A DNA stretch of 64,000 nt, taken from the NCBI GenBank assembly GCA_900129675.1, contig FSRD01000001.1, positions 2,841,501 to 2,905,500 of the forward strand. The letters are read 5' to 3'. A program made the position numbers and the translations under genes. Shown here piece after piece: positions 35,037 through 45,100 of the stretch; position 1 is the stretch's first letter; each line of letters opens with the position of its first letter. The notes under the pieces are model-generated. The model was not told the origin of the DNA. It saw only the letters and a list, made by a program, of their open reading frames with translations, and made no database searches. The stretch is from Bradyrhizobium erythrophlei (GTDB lineage Bacteria; Pseudomonadota; Alphaproteobacteria; Rhizobiales; Xanthobacteraceae).

Positions 35037-36893
35037 ATGAGCACAGCGGAACAGCTTGAAGACACCGGTGGCGGCGCGCCGCCGCGGCGCGACACGCTGC
35101 TCGAGGAAGAGGCCTTCATCGAAACCCAGCTGACGCATCCGGCGAAGAGCGGCGCCAAGCTGCGTCCGCTGCTGGCGCTGGCGCCTTATGTGGCGCGATA
35201 CCGCGGCCGCGCGATGCTTGCCTTTGTCTCGCTCACCATCGCTGCGATCACGACCCTGGTCGTGCCGGTCGCGGTCCGGCGCATGATCGACTTCGGCTTC
35301 AGTCCCGAAGGCATCGCCATGATCAACAGCTATTTCAGCGTCATGATCGCGGTGGTCGCGACGCTGGCCGGCGCCAGCGCCTCCCGGTACTATCTGGTCA
35401 TGACCATCGGCGAGCGCATCGTCGCCGATCTCCGGCGCGACGTGTTCGCGCATCTGATCTCGCTGTCACCCGCCTTCTTCGATTCCGCGCGCAGCGGCGA
35501 ACTGGTGTCGCGGCTGACGGCCGATACCACCCAGATCAAATCCGCGGTCGGCGCATCGGTATCGATCGCACTGCGCAATCTGATGCTGTTCTTCGGCGCC
35601 ACCACCATGATGGTGATCACGAGCCCGCGCCTGTCGGGCTTCGTGCTGCTGGCGATCCCGGTGATCGTGATCCCGCTGGTGGCGTTCGGGCGCTGGGTGC
35701 GGCGGCTGTCGCGCAACGCCCAGGATACGCTGGCGGACGCGACCTCCTATGCATCCGAATTGCTCGGCGCTATCCGGACCGTGCAGGCCTTTACCAGCGA
35801 GCAACTGGCCAATGCGCGGTTCGGCGGCAATGTCGAACAGGCCTATGAGGCGGCGCGCAGTTCCACCCGGGCCCGCGCGGTGCTGACCTTCATTATCATC
35901 TTCATCGTGTTCTCCAGCGTGGTCGCGATCCTGTGGGTCGGATCGCACGACGTGCTGTCGGGCTCGATCAGTCCCGGCCGGCTCGGCCAGTTCGTGCTGT
36001 ACGCGGCGTTCGCCGCCACCGGCCTCGGCCAGCTCAGCGAGGTCTGGGGTGAAGTCTCGGCCGCCTCCGGTGCTGCGGAGCGGCTGTTCGAGATCCTGCG
36101 GGTGAAATCGCAGATCACGGCGCCGCCGTCGCCGCTGGTGCTGCCGGCGCCGCCGCGCGGCGATGTCGGGTTCGATAATGTCAGCTTCGCCTATCCGGCG
36201 CGGCCGGATGTGCTGGCGATCGATGGGGTTTCGCTGTCGGTGAAAGCAGGAGAGAAGGTTGCGATCGTCGGTCCGTCGGGCGCGGGCAAAAGCACCCTGT
36301 TTCATCTGCTGCTGCGGTTCTACGACCCGGCGTCGGGGGCGATCTCGCTCGACGGCGTACCGATCAAGTCGGCCGATCCGGTCGACGTACGCGCGCGCAT
36401 CGCGCTGGTGCCGCAGGACTCCGTGGTGTTCGCGGCTTCCGCGCGCGAAAACATCCGCTTCGGCCGGCCCGACGCCAGCGATGCCGAGGTCGAGCGCGCC
36501 GCCGATCTCGCGCACGCCAGCGAATTCCTGCGCCGCCTGTCCGGCGGCTTCGAAGCGCAGCTCGGCGAGCGCGGCGTGACGCTGTCGGGCGGCCAGCGCC
36601 AGCGCATCGCGATCGCACGCGCGATCCTGCGCGATGCGCCGCTGTTGTTGCTCGACGAGGCGACGTCGGCGCTGGACGCGGAAAGCGAAACGCTGGTGCA
36701 GACCGCGCTGGAAGAATTGATGCGCCACCGCACCACGCTCGTCATCGCGCACCGGCTGGCCACGGTCTTGTCCTGCGACCGCATCATGGTGATGGACCAG
36801 GGCAAGATCGTCGAGCAGGGCACCCATGCCTCGCTGGTCGCGGCCAACGGGCTCTATGCGCGGCTGGCGCGGCTGCAGTTCGAAGGGATTTGA
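35037..36893 (+). CDS. ABC transporter, fused permease/ATP-binding exporter
   Basis: 618 residues. Residues about 40-340: an exporter-type transmembrane domain with six helices. Residues about 370-610: a nucleotide-binding domain with Walker A Gly-Pro-Ser-Gly-Ala-Gly-Lys-Ser-Thr, signature Leu-Ser-Gly-Gly-Gln-Arg-Gln-Arg, Walker B Leu-Leu-Leu-Leu-Asp-Glu-Ala and the switch His in Ile-Ala-His-Arg-Leu. This is a half-transporter of the MsbA/ABCB type acting as a homodimer in the inner membrane; lipid or drug export is likely. Divergent from rpmE. It is a single gene ending in a palindromic repeat. Confidence 0.92.
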   Translation: MSTAEQLEDTGGGAPPRRDTLLEEEAFIETQLTHPAKSGAKLRPLLALAPYVARYRGRAMLAFVSLTIAAITTLVVPVAVRRMIDFGFSPEGIAMINSYFSVMIAVVATLAGASASRYYLVMTIGERIVADLRRDVFAHLISLSPAFFDSARSGELVSRLTADTTQIKSAVGASVSIALRNLMLFFGATTMMVITSPRLSGFVLLAIPVIVIPLVAFGRWVRRLSRNAQDTLADATSYASELLGAIRTVQAFTSEQLANARFGGNVEQAYEAARSSTRARAVLTFIIIFIVFSSVVAILWVGSHDVLSGSISPGRLGQFVLYAAFAATGLGQLSEVWGEVSAASGAAERLFEILRVKSQITAPPSPLVLPAPPRGDVGFDNVSFAYPARPDVLAIDGVSLSVKAGEKVAIVGPSGAGKSTLFHLLLRFYDPASGAISLDGVPIKSADPVDVRARIALVPQDSVVFAASARENIRFGRPDASDAEVERAADLAHASEFLRRLSGGFEAQLGERGVTLSGGQRQRIAIARAILRDAPLLLLDEATSALDAESETLVQTALEELMRHRTTLVIAHRLATVLSCDRIMVMDQGKIVEQGTHASLVAANGLYARLARLQFEGI

Positions 36894-36924
36894 AAAGAGG
36901 GCGCAAGCGCGCGCTCTCGGTTCC

Positions 36925-37042
36925 GTCATTGCGAGCCACCGGGTCGCGCGAATGCGCGCCCGATGACAGGCTCCGCGAAACAATCCATCTCACTGCGGAA
37001 AGAAAGAATGGATTGCTTTGTCGCTGCGCTCCTCGCAATGAC
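36925..37042. repeat. Intergenic repeat, 'CATTGCGAGGAGC' family, reverse orientation
   Basis: GTCATTGCGAGCCACCGGGTCGC ... CGAAACAATCCATC ... GAATGGATTGCTTTG ... GCTCCTCGCAATGACGG; the opposite orientation of 16162 and 34437. It lies between convergent genes. Confidence 0.85.
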
Positions 37043-37060
37043 GGGTTCGCCACGCCACAC

Positions 37061-38089
37061 TCACCGTTCCGTCAGCTTCAACTCGATGCGGCGGTTGCGC
37101 TTGTAGGCCTCTTCCGTCGGCGCGGTGTCGAGTGGCTGGAATTCGGCAAAGCCGGCAGCGACCAGCCGCTGCGCCGGCACGCCGAGCGAGACCAGATATT
37201 GCACCACCGAGATGGCGCGCGCGGACGATAATTCCCAGTTCGACTTGAACAAGGGGCTGTTGATCGGCCGCACGTCGGTGTGACCGTCGACCCGCAGCAC
37301 CCAGGCGATTTCGCTCGGGATCTGCTTGTCCAGATCAATCAGCGCGGTTGCGAGCTTGTCGAGCTCGGCGCGGCCCTCGGGCAACAGCAACGCCTGTCCG
37401 GTGTCAAAAAACACTTCCGACTGGAACACAAACCGGTCGCCGACGATGCGGATATCCGGCCGGTTGCCGAGGATGGTGCGCAGGCGGCCAAAGAATTCCG
37501 AACGGTAGCGCGACAATTCCTGCACCCGCTGCGCCAGCGCAACGTTCAGGCGCTGGCCGAGGTCGGCGATGCGGCCTTGCGATTCCTTGTCGCGTTTTTC
37601 GGAGGCGTCGAGCGCTTCTTCCAGCGCCGCCAACTGGCGGCGCAGCGCGCTGATCTGCTGGTTCAGCACCTCGATCTGCGCCAGCGCCCGCGCCGTCACG
37701 GCTTTTTCGGAATCCAGCGCCTTGTTGAGTTCGTTGGCGCGGCCCTGGGCGTCGCTGCCGGCGCCGGCAAGCCCTTCATAGAGCCCCTTGATGCGGTCGC
37801 GCTCGCCCTCGGCGGACGCGAGGCCCGCGCGCAACTGCGATATCTGGTCGTCGAGGGAGAGCTTGCCGAGCTTTTCCAGCGACAGCAGATCGCTCAGTTG
37901 CGCGATCTTGGCGTTGAGCTGCTCCAGCGCCTTGTCCTTGCCGGTGACCTCCTGCGACAGGAAGAACTGCACCACCAAAAACACCGAGAGCAGGAACACG
38001 ATCGAGAGCACCAGCGTCGACAGTGCGTCGACGAACCCCGGCCAGTAGTTGAAACCGGATTCGCTGCGGCGTGCACGGGCGAGGGCCAT
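37061..38089 (-). CDS. OmpA-like peptidoglycan-binding protein with N-terminal anchor
   Basis: 342 residues. One membrane helix at about 22-46 (Leu-Ser-Ile-Val-Phe-Leu-Leu-Ser-Val), then a long coiled coil (about 50-195, repeated Leu-x-x-x-Leu with Glu/Gln/Lys), then an OmpA/MotB-type domain with Phe-x-x-Gly-x-x-Leu-Leu, Asp-Gly-His-Thr-Asp and Asn-Arg-Arg-Ile-Glu-Leu, which binds peptidoglycan. The MotA-like gene lies directly upstream on the same strand (145-base gap with a repeat). Together they resemble a MotA/MotB-like or TolQ/R-like ion-driven pair spanning inner membrane and cell wall. Confidence 0.88.
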   Translation of the reverse strand: MALARARRSESGFNYWPGFVDALSTLVLSIVFLLSVFLVVQFFLSQEVTGKDKALEQLNAKIAQLSDLLSLEKLGKLSLDDQISQLRAGLASAEGERDRIKGLYEGLAGAGSDAQGRANELNKALDSEKAVTARALAQIEVLNQQISALRRQLAALEEALDASEKRDKESQGRIADLGQRLNVALAQRVQELSRYRSEFFGRLRTILGNRPDIRIVGDRFVFQSEVFFDTGQALLLPEGRAELDKLATALIDLDKQIPSEIAWVLRVDGHTDVRPINSPLFKSNWELSSARAISVVQYLVSLGVPAQRLVAAGFAEFQPLDTAPTEEAYKRNRRIELKLTER

Positions 38090-38104
38090 TTAGGATTCTC
38101 CGGT

Positions 38105-38225
38105 ATCGTGTCCCGGACGCGGTGCAGCGTGTAACGCTGCTCCGCAGAGCCGGGACCTGGTGACTTCTTGTGGGCCCCGGCTCTGCAGCGCACCGCTTCG
38201 CGTTGCGCTGCGTCCGGGGCACGAT
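38105..38225. repeat. Intergenic repeat, 'GTCCCGGACGCGGTGCAGCGT' family
   Basis: CGTGTCCCGGACGCGGTGCA, GCTCCGCAGAGCCGGGACC, then the inverted arm GGCCCCGGCTCTGCAGCGC and GCGTCCGGGGCACG. It lies inside the transcript between the MotA-like and OmpA-like genes, so it is probably transcribed and folded. Confidence 0.8.
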
Positions 38226-38234
38226 ATCGTTGCT

Positions 38235-39242
38235 CTAACTTTTCTCGGGCTGCCGGGCGATCCGCTCCAGCAGCTTCTTGATCTCGCGGTTTTGTTCGCC
38301 CTGACCGTCGGCCCATTCGCGGATCATCTGCTGCTCGGTGCGCATATGCGCGACCAGGCCCTGAATCGCTTCGGCGAGATTGGCCATCGCCGCGGTCGTG
38401 CCGCGGGTGCCGCCGCCTTCCTCGACGACGGCACGCAGCTTTTCCATCGCATGCTGCAACTCACCGCTGACGCCGGCGGCACCCTCGCCGGAATATTCGC
38501 GCACGGTGGAGGCCAGCCAGTCCTCGAGATCGGTATAGAAGCGGTTCTGGGCCTGGCTCGATTGCAAATCGAGAAAGCCGAGGATCAGCGAGCCGGCGAG
38601 GCCGAACAGCGAGGACGAGAACGAAATGCCCATGCCGCCGAGCGGCGCAGCGAGACCCTCCTTCAGGGTATCGAACAGGGCGCCGGCGTCGCCGCCGACC
38701 TTCAGCCCGTCGATCACCTTGCCGACGGAACCCACGGTCTCGATCAGGCCCCAGAAGGTGCCGAGCAGGCCGAGGAAGACCAGCAAACCCGTCATGTAGC
38801 GGGAGATGTCGCGGGCTTCGTCCAGCCTTGTCGCGATCGAATCCAGCAAATGCCGCATGGTCTGCTGCGAGATCGACATCCGCCCGGTGCGTTCGCCGCC
38901 CAGGATCGCCGCCATCGGCGCCAGCAAAGTCGGGCGCCGGTCGACCGCGATACCGGGATCGGCGATGCGGAAATTGTTGACCCAGGCCACTTCGGGATAG
39001 AGCCGGATCACCTGCCGGAACGACAGGATGGTGCCGATCAAAAGCACCATGCCGATCAGTGCGTTGAGGCCGGGATTGGCGAAGAAGGCGTTGATGATCT
39101 GCTTGTAGAGCACAATCGTCACAAGCGCGCACAGCACCAGAAACACCAGCATCCGCACCAGAAAGATCCGCGGCGAGGACAATTTGCTCAGTTCGATCTC
39201 CATTTCGGAGCGGGCGGCGGAGCTTGCGGGCATTGCGGGCAT
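38235..39242 (-). CDS. MotA/TolQ/ExbB-like proton-channel family protein
   Basis: 335 residues from ATG 39242; the frame is open to 39506. Two N-terminal helices (about 18-75) and two central ones (about 135-165 and 195-225), with Leu-Gly-Leu-Leu-Gly-Thr-Phe-Trp-Gly-Leu-Ile and Leu-Gly-Gly-Met-Gly-Ile-Ser-Phe-Ser-Ser-Ser-Leu-Phe-Gly typical of the MotA/ExbB channel. The C-terminal 110 residues are helical and charged. Paired with the OmpA-like protein; no flagellar gene is near, so a non-flagellar role (envelope or substrate-driven motor) is more likely. Confidence 0.85.
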   Translation of the reverse strand: MPAMPASSAARSEMEIELSKLSSPRIFLVRMLVFLVLCALVTIVLYKQIINAFFANPGLNALIGMVLLIGTILSFRQVIRLYPEVAWVNNFRIADPGIAVDRRPTLLAPMAAILGGERTGRMSISQQTMRHLLDSIATRLDEARDISRYMTGLLVFLGLLGTFWGLIETVGSVGKVIDGLKVGGDAGALFDTLKEGLAAPLGGMGISFSSSLFGLAGSLILGFLDLQSSQAQNRFYTDLEDWLASTVREYSGEGAAGVSGELQHAMEKLRAVVEEGGGTRGTTAAMANLAEAIQGLVAHMRTEQQMIREWADGQGEQNREIKKLLERIARQPEKS

Positions 39243-39413
39243 ATCCGTTGCGAAGATTCGGTTTCGGGCACCAATATGGCACAGCGGCGGGGGGAAAAAA
39301 GCGGAAAGCCCTGATTCAGGCCGGCTGGCGGGAACTTCAGGCTGAAAGCCGGCTTTGTTTCGGGCGTATATCGTGGCGTTCGGAATCTTAGCCCACCCAA
39401 GCGGGATTTTGCA

Positions 39414-39644
39414 TGACCATTTTGTATCCGGAAGCGCTGGGCGCCATCGCCGTTCGCTGTCGATGCTAATGGCGGGCGCCTTCCTGGTGCAGCAGCGCAC
39501 CTGCAATCCGGTTGGGTCGACACCTTCTGGACCTTCTCGCTCGGCCTCACCAGCGCCGGCAGCGCGCTGTGGCCGGTCGCGGGCGCCAGTGGAGGCCGGT
39601 TTTCGGAAAAAATCGTGCTCAAAATGAAGGGAGTGGTCACATGA
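39414..39644 (+). pseudogene. DUF1295 N-terminal remnant with frame changes
   Basis: One frame from ATG 39414 reads Met-Thr-Ile-Leu-Tyr-Pro and then shifts; a second (39457 on) reads Leu-Ser-Met-Leu-Met-Ala-Gly-Ala-Phe-Leu-Val-Gln-Gln-Arg-Thr; the first frame resumes at 39510 as Gly-Trp-Val-Asp-Thr-Phe-Trp-Thr-Phe-Ser-Leu-Gly-Leu. Joined, this is the start of a DUF1295 membrane protein (normally ~260 residues). It stops at TGA 39642-39644, overlapping the next gene's ATG (ATGA). DUF1295 genes commonly precede this type of methyltransferase. Confidence 0.65.
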
Positions 39645-40666
39645 GCTTCGTCTCGACCATCATCGGCACCGCCGAACGGGTGCCGCTGCCGGACGTCATC
39701 GTCCGCGCCGCGATCCACCGGCTGTGCTCGCGCACCGCCACTAAACTCGCCACCGGCAATGCCGAAAGCGACGCCTGGTTTGCCGACGAGATGGCAGCCC
39801 GTGCGATTGCCGAACATACCGACGAAGCCAATGTCCAGCCTTATGAAGTGCCGGCGGCGTTCTTTGCCCATGTGCTCGGCCCCAATCGCAAATATTCGTC
39901 GTGCTTCTACAGGGAGCCGGCCACCACGCTGCGGGAGGCCGAGGAAGAATCGTGGCGCCAGACCGTCGAACATGCGGATCTCGCCGACGGACAATCGATC
40001 CTCGAACTCGGCTGCGGTTGGGGCTCGCTGTCGCTGTGGATGGCGCGGCAATTTCCACGGTCAGGTGTGACGGCGGTGTCGAAGTCGAATTCGCAGCGCG
40101 AATATATCGAGCGCGAAGCGGCGAAACGCGGATTGCCAAATCTGCGCGTTGTCACCGCGGACATGAATGTGTTCGACGCGAACGCGCAGTTCGACCGTAT
40201 CGTCCCGGTCGAGATGTTCGAACGCATGATGAACTGGCGCGAACTGATGGCGCGCGTTCGCGCATGGCTGAAGCCCGACGGCCGTTTCCTCATGCACATC
40301 TTCACCCATCGCTCCGGCGCCTATCTGTTCGACCGCTCCGATGCCGAGGACTGGATCGCGCAGCATTTCTTCACCGGCGGGGTGATGCCGAGCCATCATC
40401 TGATCCGGCAATACGCCGATCTGTTCAGGATCGAGAAGGAATGGCGCTGGAGCGGCACGCACTACCAGCGCACCGCGCAGGACTGGCTGGTGAGTTTCGA
40501 TGCGCACCGCGACGAGATCGAAGGCATTCTCCGCGAAGTCTATGGCGACGACACCGCTTTGTGGATGCGCCGCTGGCGCTGGTTCTTCCTCGCCACCGCG
40601 GGCCTGTTCGGCTACGCCGACGGCAGCGAATGGGGTGTCAGCCATTACCGGATGAGGGCGGCGTAG
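39641..40666 (+). CDS. Cyclopropane-fatty-acyl-phospholipid synthase-like methyltransferase
   Basis: 341 residues. SAM-binding motif I is Leu-Glu-Leu-Gly-Cys-Gly-Trp-Gly-Ser-Leu, followed by Ser-Lys-Ser-Asn-Ser-Gln and Val-Glu-Met-Phe-Glu-Arg-Met-Met-Asn-Trp, as in the CFA/mycolic-acid synthase and coclaurine methyltransferase group. These enzymes use SAM to modify unsaturated fatty chains or small amines. GGGAG lies 8 bases before ATG 39641. Its usual DUF1295 partner is reduced to a remnant upstream, so coupling is broken while this gene is intact. Confidence 0.85.
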   Translation: MSFVSTIIGTAERVPLPDVIVRAAIHRLCSRTATKLATGNAESDAWFADEMAARAIAEHTDEANVQPYEVPAAFFAHVLGPNRKYSSCFYREPATTLREAEEESWRQTVEHADLADGQSILELGCGWGSLSLWMARQFPRSGVTAVSKSNSQREYIEREAAKRGLPNLRVVTADMNVFDANAQFDRIVPVEMFERMMNWRELMARVRAWLKPDGRFLMHIFTHRSGAYLFDRSDAEDWIAQHFFTGGVMPSHHLIRQYADLFRIEKEWRWSGTHYQRTAQDWLVSFDAHRDEIEGILREVYGDDTALWMRRWRWFFLATAGLFGYADGSEWGVSHYRMRAA

Positions 40667-40921
40667 AAAACGGACGTGTTCCTATTCGCCGATCTCGCAT
40701 TCCATTCCCGCAGATCGCAATGGAATTGGCTCACAATCCGGTGAGTCCGTAAAAGCTCTCGCGAATTCAGTGCGATATGCCTGTGTGACATCAAGCCGCC
40801 GCGAAACGCGTTGCATCGCAGCAAGGTCTGTCTATTTTCAATCCATCGACAGCGCGGTCGTCATCAACGATGCCGCTGGTCTGTTCGCATTTCAAAACTC
40901 CAACCCGGGGCGATCGTTTCA

Positions 40922-42127
40922 ATGTCTGGATTTCGCGCGCAATCGGCTTGCATTGCATTGATGCTGGCCGCCATGGCGCCGCTGCTTGGTGGCTGCGATG
41001 AGCCGAATGCCGCCGCTGCGGCCGCACAAGCGTCCGAGCCGGATGTCAGTGTCGTCACGGTCAAGCCGCAGCCGCGCGCGATGGTGCGCGAATTGCCCGG
41101 GCGGATCGCGCCGACGCGCGTTTCGGAAGTGCGCCCGCGCGTCTCCGGCATCGTGGTCGAGCGCTCGTTCAATCAGGGCAGTGAGGTGAAGGCCGGCGAT
41201 CCGCTTTACAGGATCGATCCGCGGCCGTTCGAGGTCGAGGTGCAATCGACCGAAGCGGCGCTGGCGCGGGCGAAAGCCGCGCTCGAACAGGCGTCGTTGC
41301 AGGCGCGGCGCGTCGCGACGCTGTTCAGCCAGCGCGCGATGCCGGAAGCCGAGAATGAAAAGGCGATTGCCGCGCTCCGACAGGCCGAAGCCGACGTCGA
41401 GGGCCGCAAGGCCGATGTCGCGCGCGCAAGGCTCAATCTGGATTATGCGACCATCCGCGCCCCGATCGACGGCATCGTCGGTGCGGCGCTGGTCAGCGAA
41501 GGCGCGCTGGTGGTGCAGAACGAGGCCGCGAGCCTTGCGACCATCCAGCAGCTCGATCCGATCTATGCCGACTTCACCCAATCGGTGACCGAACTCAATC
41601 AGCTGCGCCGCGCGTTCGAGAGCGGCGACCTCGACCGTATCGCACCGGACGCGATGAAGGTCCGCCTGGCGCTGGACAATAATGCGGTCTATCCGCTGCC
41701 CGGCAAATTGCTGTTCTCGGACGCCAGGGTCGATGCCCATACCGGGCAGGTGACGCTGCGCGGCGAGTTTCCCAATCCGAAGCGCGAATTGCTGCCGGGT
41801 ATGTATGTCCGCGTCCAGATCGAGCAGGGCATCGACACCGACGCCATCGCGGTGCCGCAGCAGGCGATCCAGCGCAATGTCGGCGGCGGCAGCGAAGTGT
41901 TCGTGGTCAGGGATGACAACCATGTCGCGGTTCAATCCGTGCGCACCGGCTCGCTGCAGGACGGCCAGTGGTTCGTCAGCGAGGGCCTGAAGGCCGGCGA
42001 CAAGGTCGTGGTCGAAGGTTTCCAGAAATTCGCCGCGGGCGACAAGGTCAAGCCGCAGGCCTGGGCTGAGGCGGCGGATGCGTCCGTGAGCCCGGATGCG
42101 AAGCAGACCGCGCAAGCGCAGCAGTGA
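40922..42127 (+). CDS. RND efflux pump periplasmic adaptor (AcrA-like)
   Basis: 401 residues. Lipoprotein signal with Leu-Gly-Gly-Cys (about 20-23). Membrane-fusion-protein pattern: Arg-Pro-Arg-Val-Ser-Gly-Ile-Val, Gly-Asp-Pro-Leu-Tyr-Arg-Ile-Asp-Pro, an alpha-helical hairpin (about 95-165), and Ala-Pro-Ile-Asp-Gly-Ile-Val-Gly in the lipoyl half. ATG 40922 starts the signal; the frame is open to 40811. The permease gene follows after 4 bases. No outer-membrane factor gene lies beside it. It links the inner-membrane pump to an outer-membrane channel. Confidence 0.92.
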   Translation: MSGFRAQSACIALMLAAMAPLLGGCDEPNAAAAAAQASEPDVSVVTVKPQPRAMVRELPGRIAPTRVSEVRPRVSGIVVERSFNQGSEVKAGDPLYRIDPRPFEVEVQSTEAALARAKAALEQASLQARRVATLFSQRAMPEAENEKAIAALRQAEADVEGRKADVARARLNLDYATIRAPIDGIVGAALVSEGALVVQNEAASLATIQQLDPIYADFTQSVTELNQLRRAFESGDLDRIAPDAMKVRLALDNNAVYPLPGKLLFSDARVDAHTGQVTLRGEFPNPKRELLPGMYVRVQIEQGIDTDAIAVPQQAIQRNVGGGSEVFVVRDDNHVAVQSVRTGSLQDGQWFVSEGLKAGDKVVVEGFQKFAAGDKVKPQAWAEAADASVSPDAKQTAQAQQ

Positions 42128-42131
42128 TCCA

Positions 42132-45100
42132 ATGCCGAGCTTTTTTATCGACAGGCCGATCTTCGCCTGGGTCGTCGCCCTTTTCATCTGCCTGATCGGC
42201 GCGATCGCGATCCCGCTGCTCGCGGTCGCGCAATACCCGGTCATCGCGCCGCCCTCGATCTCGATTGCGACCAGCTATCCCGGCGCGTCGCCGGAAAACC
42301 TCTACAACAGCGTCACGCGGCTGATCGAGGAGGAGCTGAACGGCGCCTCGGGCATCCTCAATTTCGAATCCACCAGCGATTCGCTGGGCCAGGTCGACAT
42401 TATCGCCAACTTCAAGCCGGGCACCGATACCGGTGCGGCCTCGGTGGAAGTGCAGAACCGCCTCAAGCGCGTCGAGGCGCGGCTGCCGCGCGCGGTGATC
42501 CAACAGGGCATTCTGGTCGAGGAAGCCTCCAGCGCGGTGCTGCAGATCATCACGCTGCGTTCGACCGACGGCAGCCTCGATGAAATCGGGCTCGGCGATT
42601 TCATGATTCGCAACGTGCTCGGCGAAATCAGGCGCATTCCCGGCGTCGGCCGCGCCACGCTTTATTCCACCGAGCGAAGCTTAAGGATATGGATCGATCC
42701 GGCAAAGCTGGTCGGCTATGGCCTCACTGCCGACGACGTCAACAAGGCGATCACGGCGCAGAACGCGCAGGTCGCCTCCGGCAGCATCGGCGCCGAACCG
42801 AGCACGGATACGCAGAAAATATCGGCGCAGGTGCTGGTCAAGGGCCAGCTCGCCTCGCCCGACGAGTTCGGCGCGATCATTTTGCGCGCCAATCCGGATG
42901 GTTCGACGGTGCGTCTGCGCGACGTCGCCCGGATCGAGATCGGGGGCTTGAGCTATCAGTTCGGCACCCGGCTGAACGGCCAGCCGAGCGCCGGCCTGTC
43001 GGTGCTGCTGTCGCCGACCGGCAATGCGCTCGCGACCGCCAGCGCCGTGGAAGCCAAGATGAAGGAACTGTCGCGCTTCTTCCCGGCCAACATCGCCTAC
43101 GAAATTCCCTACAACATCACGCCGGTGGTGAAGGCATCGATCGAAAAGGTGCTGATGACGCTGGTCGAGGCCGTGGTGCTGGTCTTCATCGTCATGTTCC
43201 TGTTCCTGCAGAACATCCGCTACACCATCGTTCCGACCATCGTGGTGCCCGTAGCCCTGCTCGGCACCTGCGCGACGCTGCTGCTGGCGGGCTATTCCAT
43301 CAACATGCTGACCATGTTCGGCATGGTGCTGGCGGTCGGCATTCTCGTCGACGACGCCATCGTCGTGGTCGAAAACGTCGAGCGCATCATGGCCGAAGAA
43401 GGCCTGCCGCCGAAGGATGCCACCCGCAAGGCGATGTCGCAGATCACATCCGCCATCATCGGCATCACGCTGGTGCTGATCGCGGTGTTCGTGCCGATGG
43501 CGTTCTTCCCGGGGTCGGTCGGCATCATCTATCGCCAGTTCTCGGTGACCATGGTGGCGGCAATCGCTTTTTCCGCGCTGCTGGCGATGTCGCTGACGCC
43601 GGCTTTGTGTGCGACCCTTCTGAAGCCGGTCACCGCCGGCCAGGGCCACGCCCGCAAAGGCCTGTTCGGCCGGTTCAACCGGATGCTCGATTCGAGCCGC
43701 GACGGCTATTCGCGCACGGTGAAAGGCTTTCTCAATCGCACCGGCCGGCTGATGCTGATCTATGTGGCGCTGCTGATCGGACTGAGCTGGGCGTTCGTCC
43801 GGCTGCCCGGCGGTTTTCTGCCGGTCGACGACCAGGGCTTTATCACGACCGACGTGCAGACGCCGTCGGACTCGTCCTACGGCCGCACCGAGGCCGCGGT
43901 CGAAAAGGTGGAAAAATATCTGAAGGAGCGCGCCGGCGTCGAGAACGTGACGTTTCTCACCGGCTTCAGCTTCCTCGGCCAGGGCATGAACACCGCGCAG
44001 GCGTTCATCTCGCTGAAGGACTGGTCGGATCGCCCGGCCAAGGATTCGGCGGCCGCTATCGTCGACGACATCAACCGCGATCTGGCGTCGGTCCGCGACG
44101 CCAAGGTGACGGCGTTGCGGCCGCCGCCGATCGACAATCTCGGCAATTCTTCCGGCTTCTCGTTCCGCCTGCAGGACCGCGGCCAGAAGGGCTATCCGGC
44201 GCTGGTCGCCGCATCCGACCGGCTGATCGCGGAGGCCAATGCCAGCCCGATCCTGCAGAAGGTCTATGTCGAGGGCCTGCCGCCGGCGCCGCAGGTCAAT
44301 CTCGTGATCGACCGCGAAAAGGCCGGCGCGTTCGGCGTCACCTTCGAGGACATCAACAACACGATCTCGACCAATCTCGGCTCGAACTACATCAACGACT
44401 TTCCGAACCGCGGCCGGATGCAGCGCGTGATCGTGCAGGCCGATCGCTTTAGCCGCATGAACGCGGAAGACATTTTGAATTACAACGTCAAGAACAGCCG
44501 TGGCCAATTGGTGCCGTTCTCGGCCTTTGCCGCAATCGAATGGTCGAAGGGGCCGACGCAGATCGCGGGCTTCAACTTCTATCCCGCGGTGCGCATCAGC
44601 GGCGAGGCGAGGGCCGGGTACACTTCCGGCGACGCCATCGCCGAGATGGAGCGGCTGGCGAACAAGCTGCCGCGCGGCTTCGGCTTTGAATGGACCGGCC
44701 AATCGCTGCAGGAAAAGCTGTCGGTTTCGCAGGCGCCGCTGTTGCTCGGACTCTCGGTGCTGGTGGTGTTCCTGCTGCTCGCCGCCCTCTATGAAAGCTG
44801 GACCATTCCGCTCGCGGTGTTGCTGACGGTGCCGCTCGGGATCTTTGGCGCGGTGGTCGCGGCGACATTGCGCGGCCTGCCCAACGACGTCTATTTCACC
44901 GTTGGTCTGATCACCATCATCGGGCTTGCGGCCAAAGACGCCATCCTCATCATCGAATTCGCCAGGGATTTGCGCGCGCAGGGCAAGCCGCTGGTCGAGG
45001 CGACAATCGAAGCCTGTTCCTTGCGCTTCCGCCCGATCCTGATGACGGGCCTCGCCTTCGTCTGCGGCGTGCTGCCGATGGTGATCGCGACCGGCGCCGG

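Noticed and set aside
37061..39242. Zorya-like anti-phage system
   Set aside because: The MotA-like and OmpA-like genes fit the motor half, but no ZorC/ZorD-type helicase or nuclease gene lies on either side.
42681..44702. Long open frame antisense to the RND permease
   Set aside because: Same cause: composition is typical of a shadow frame and the sense strand encodes a complete AcrB-type permease.
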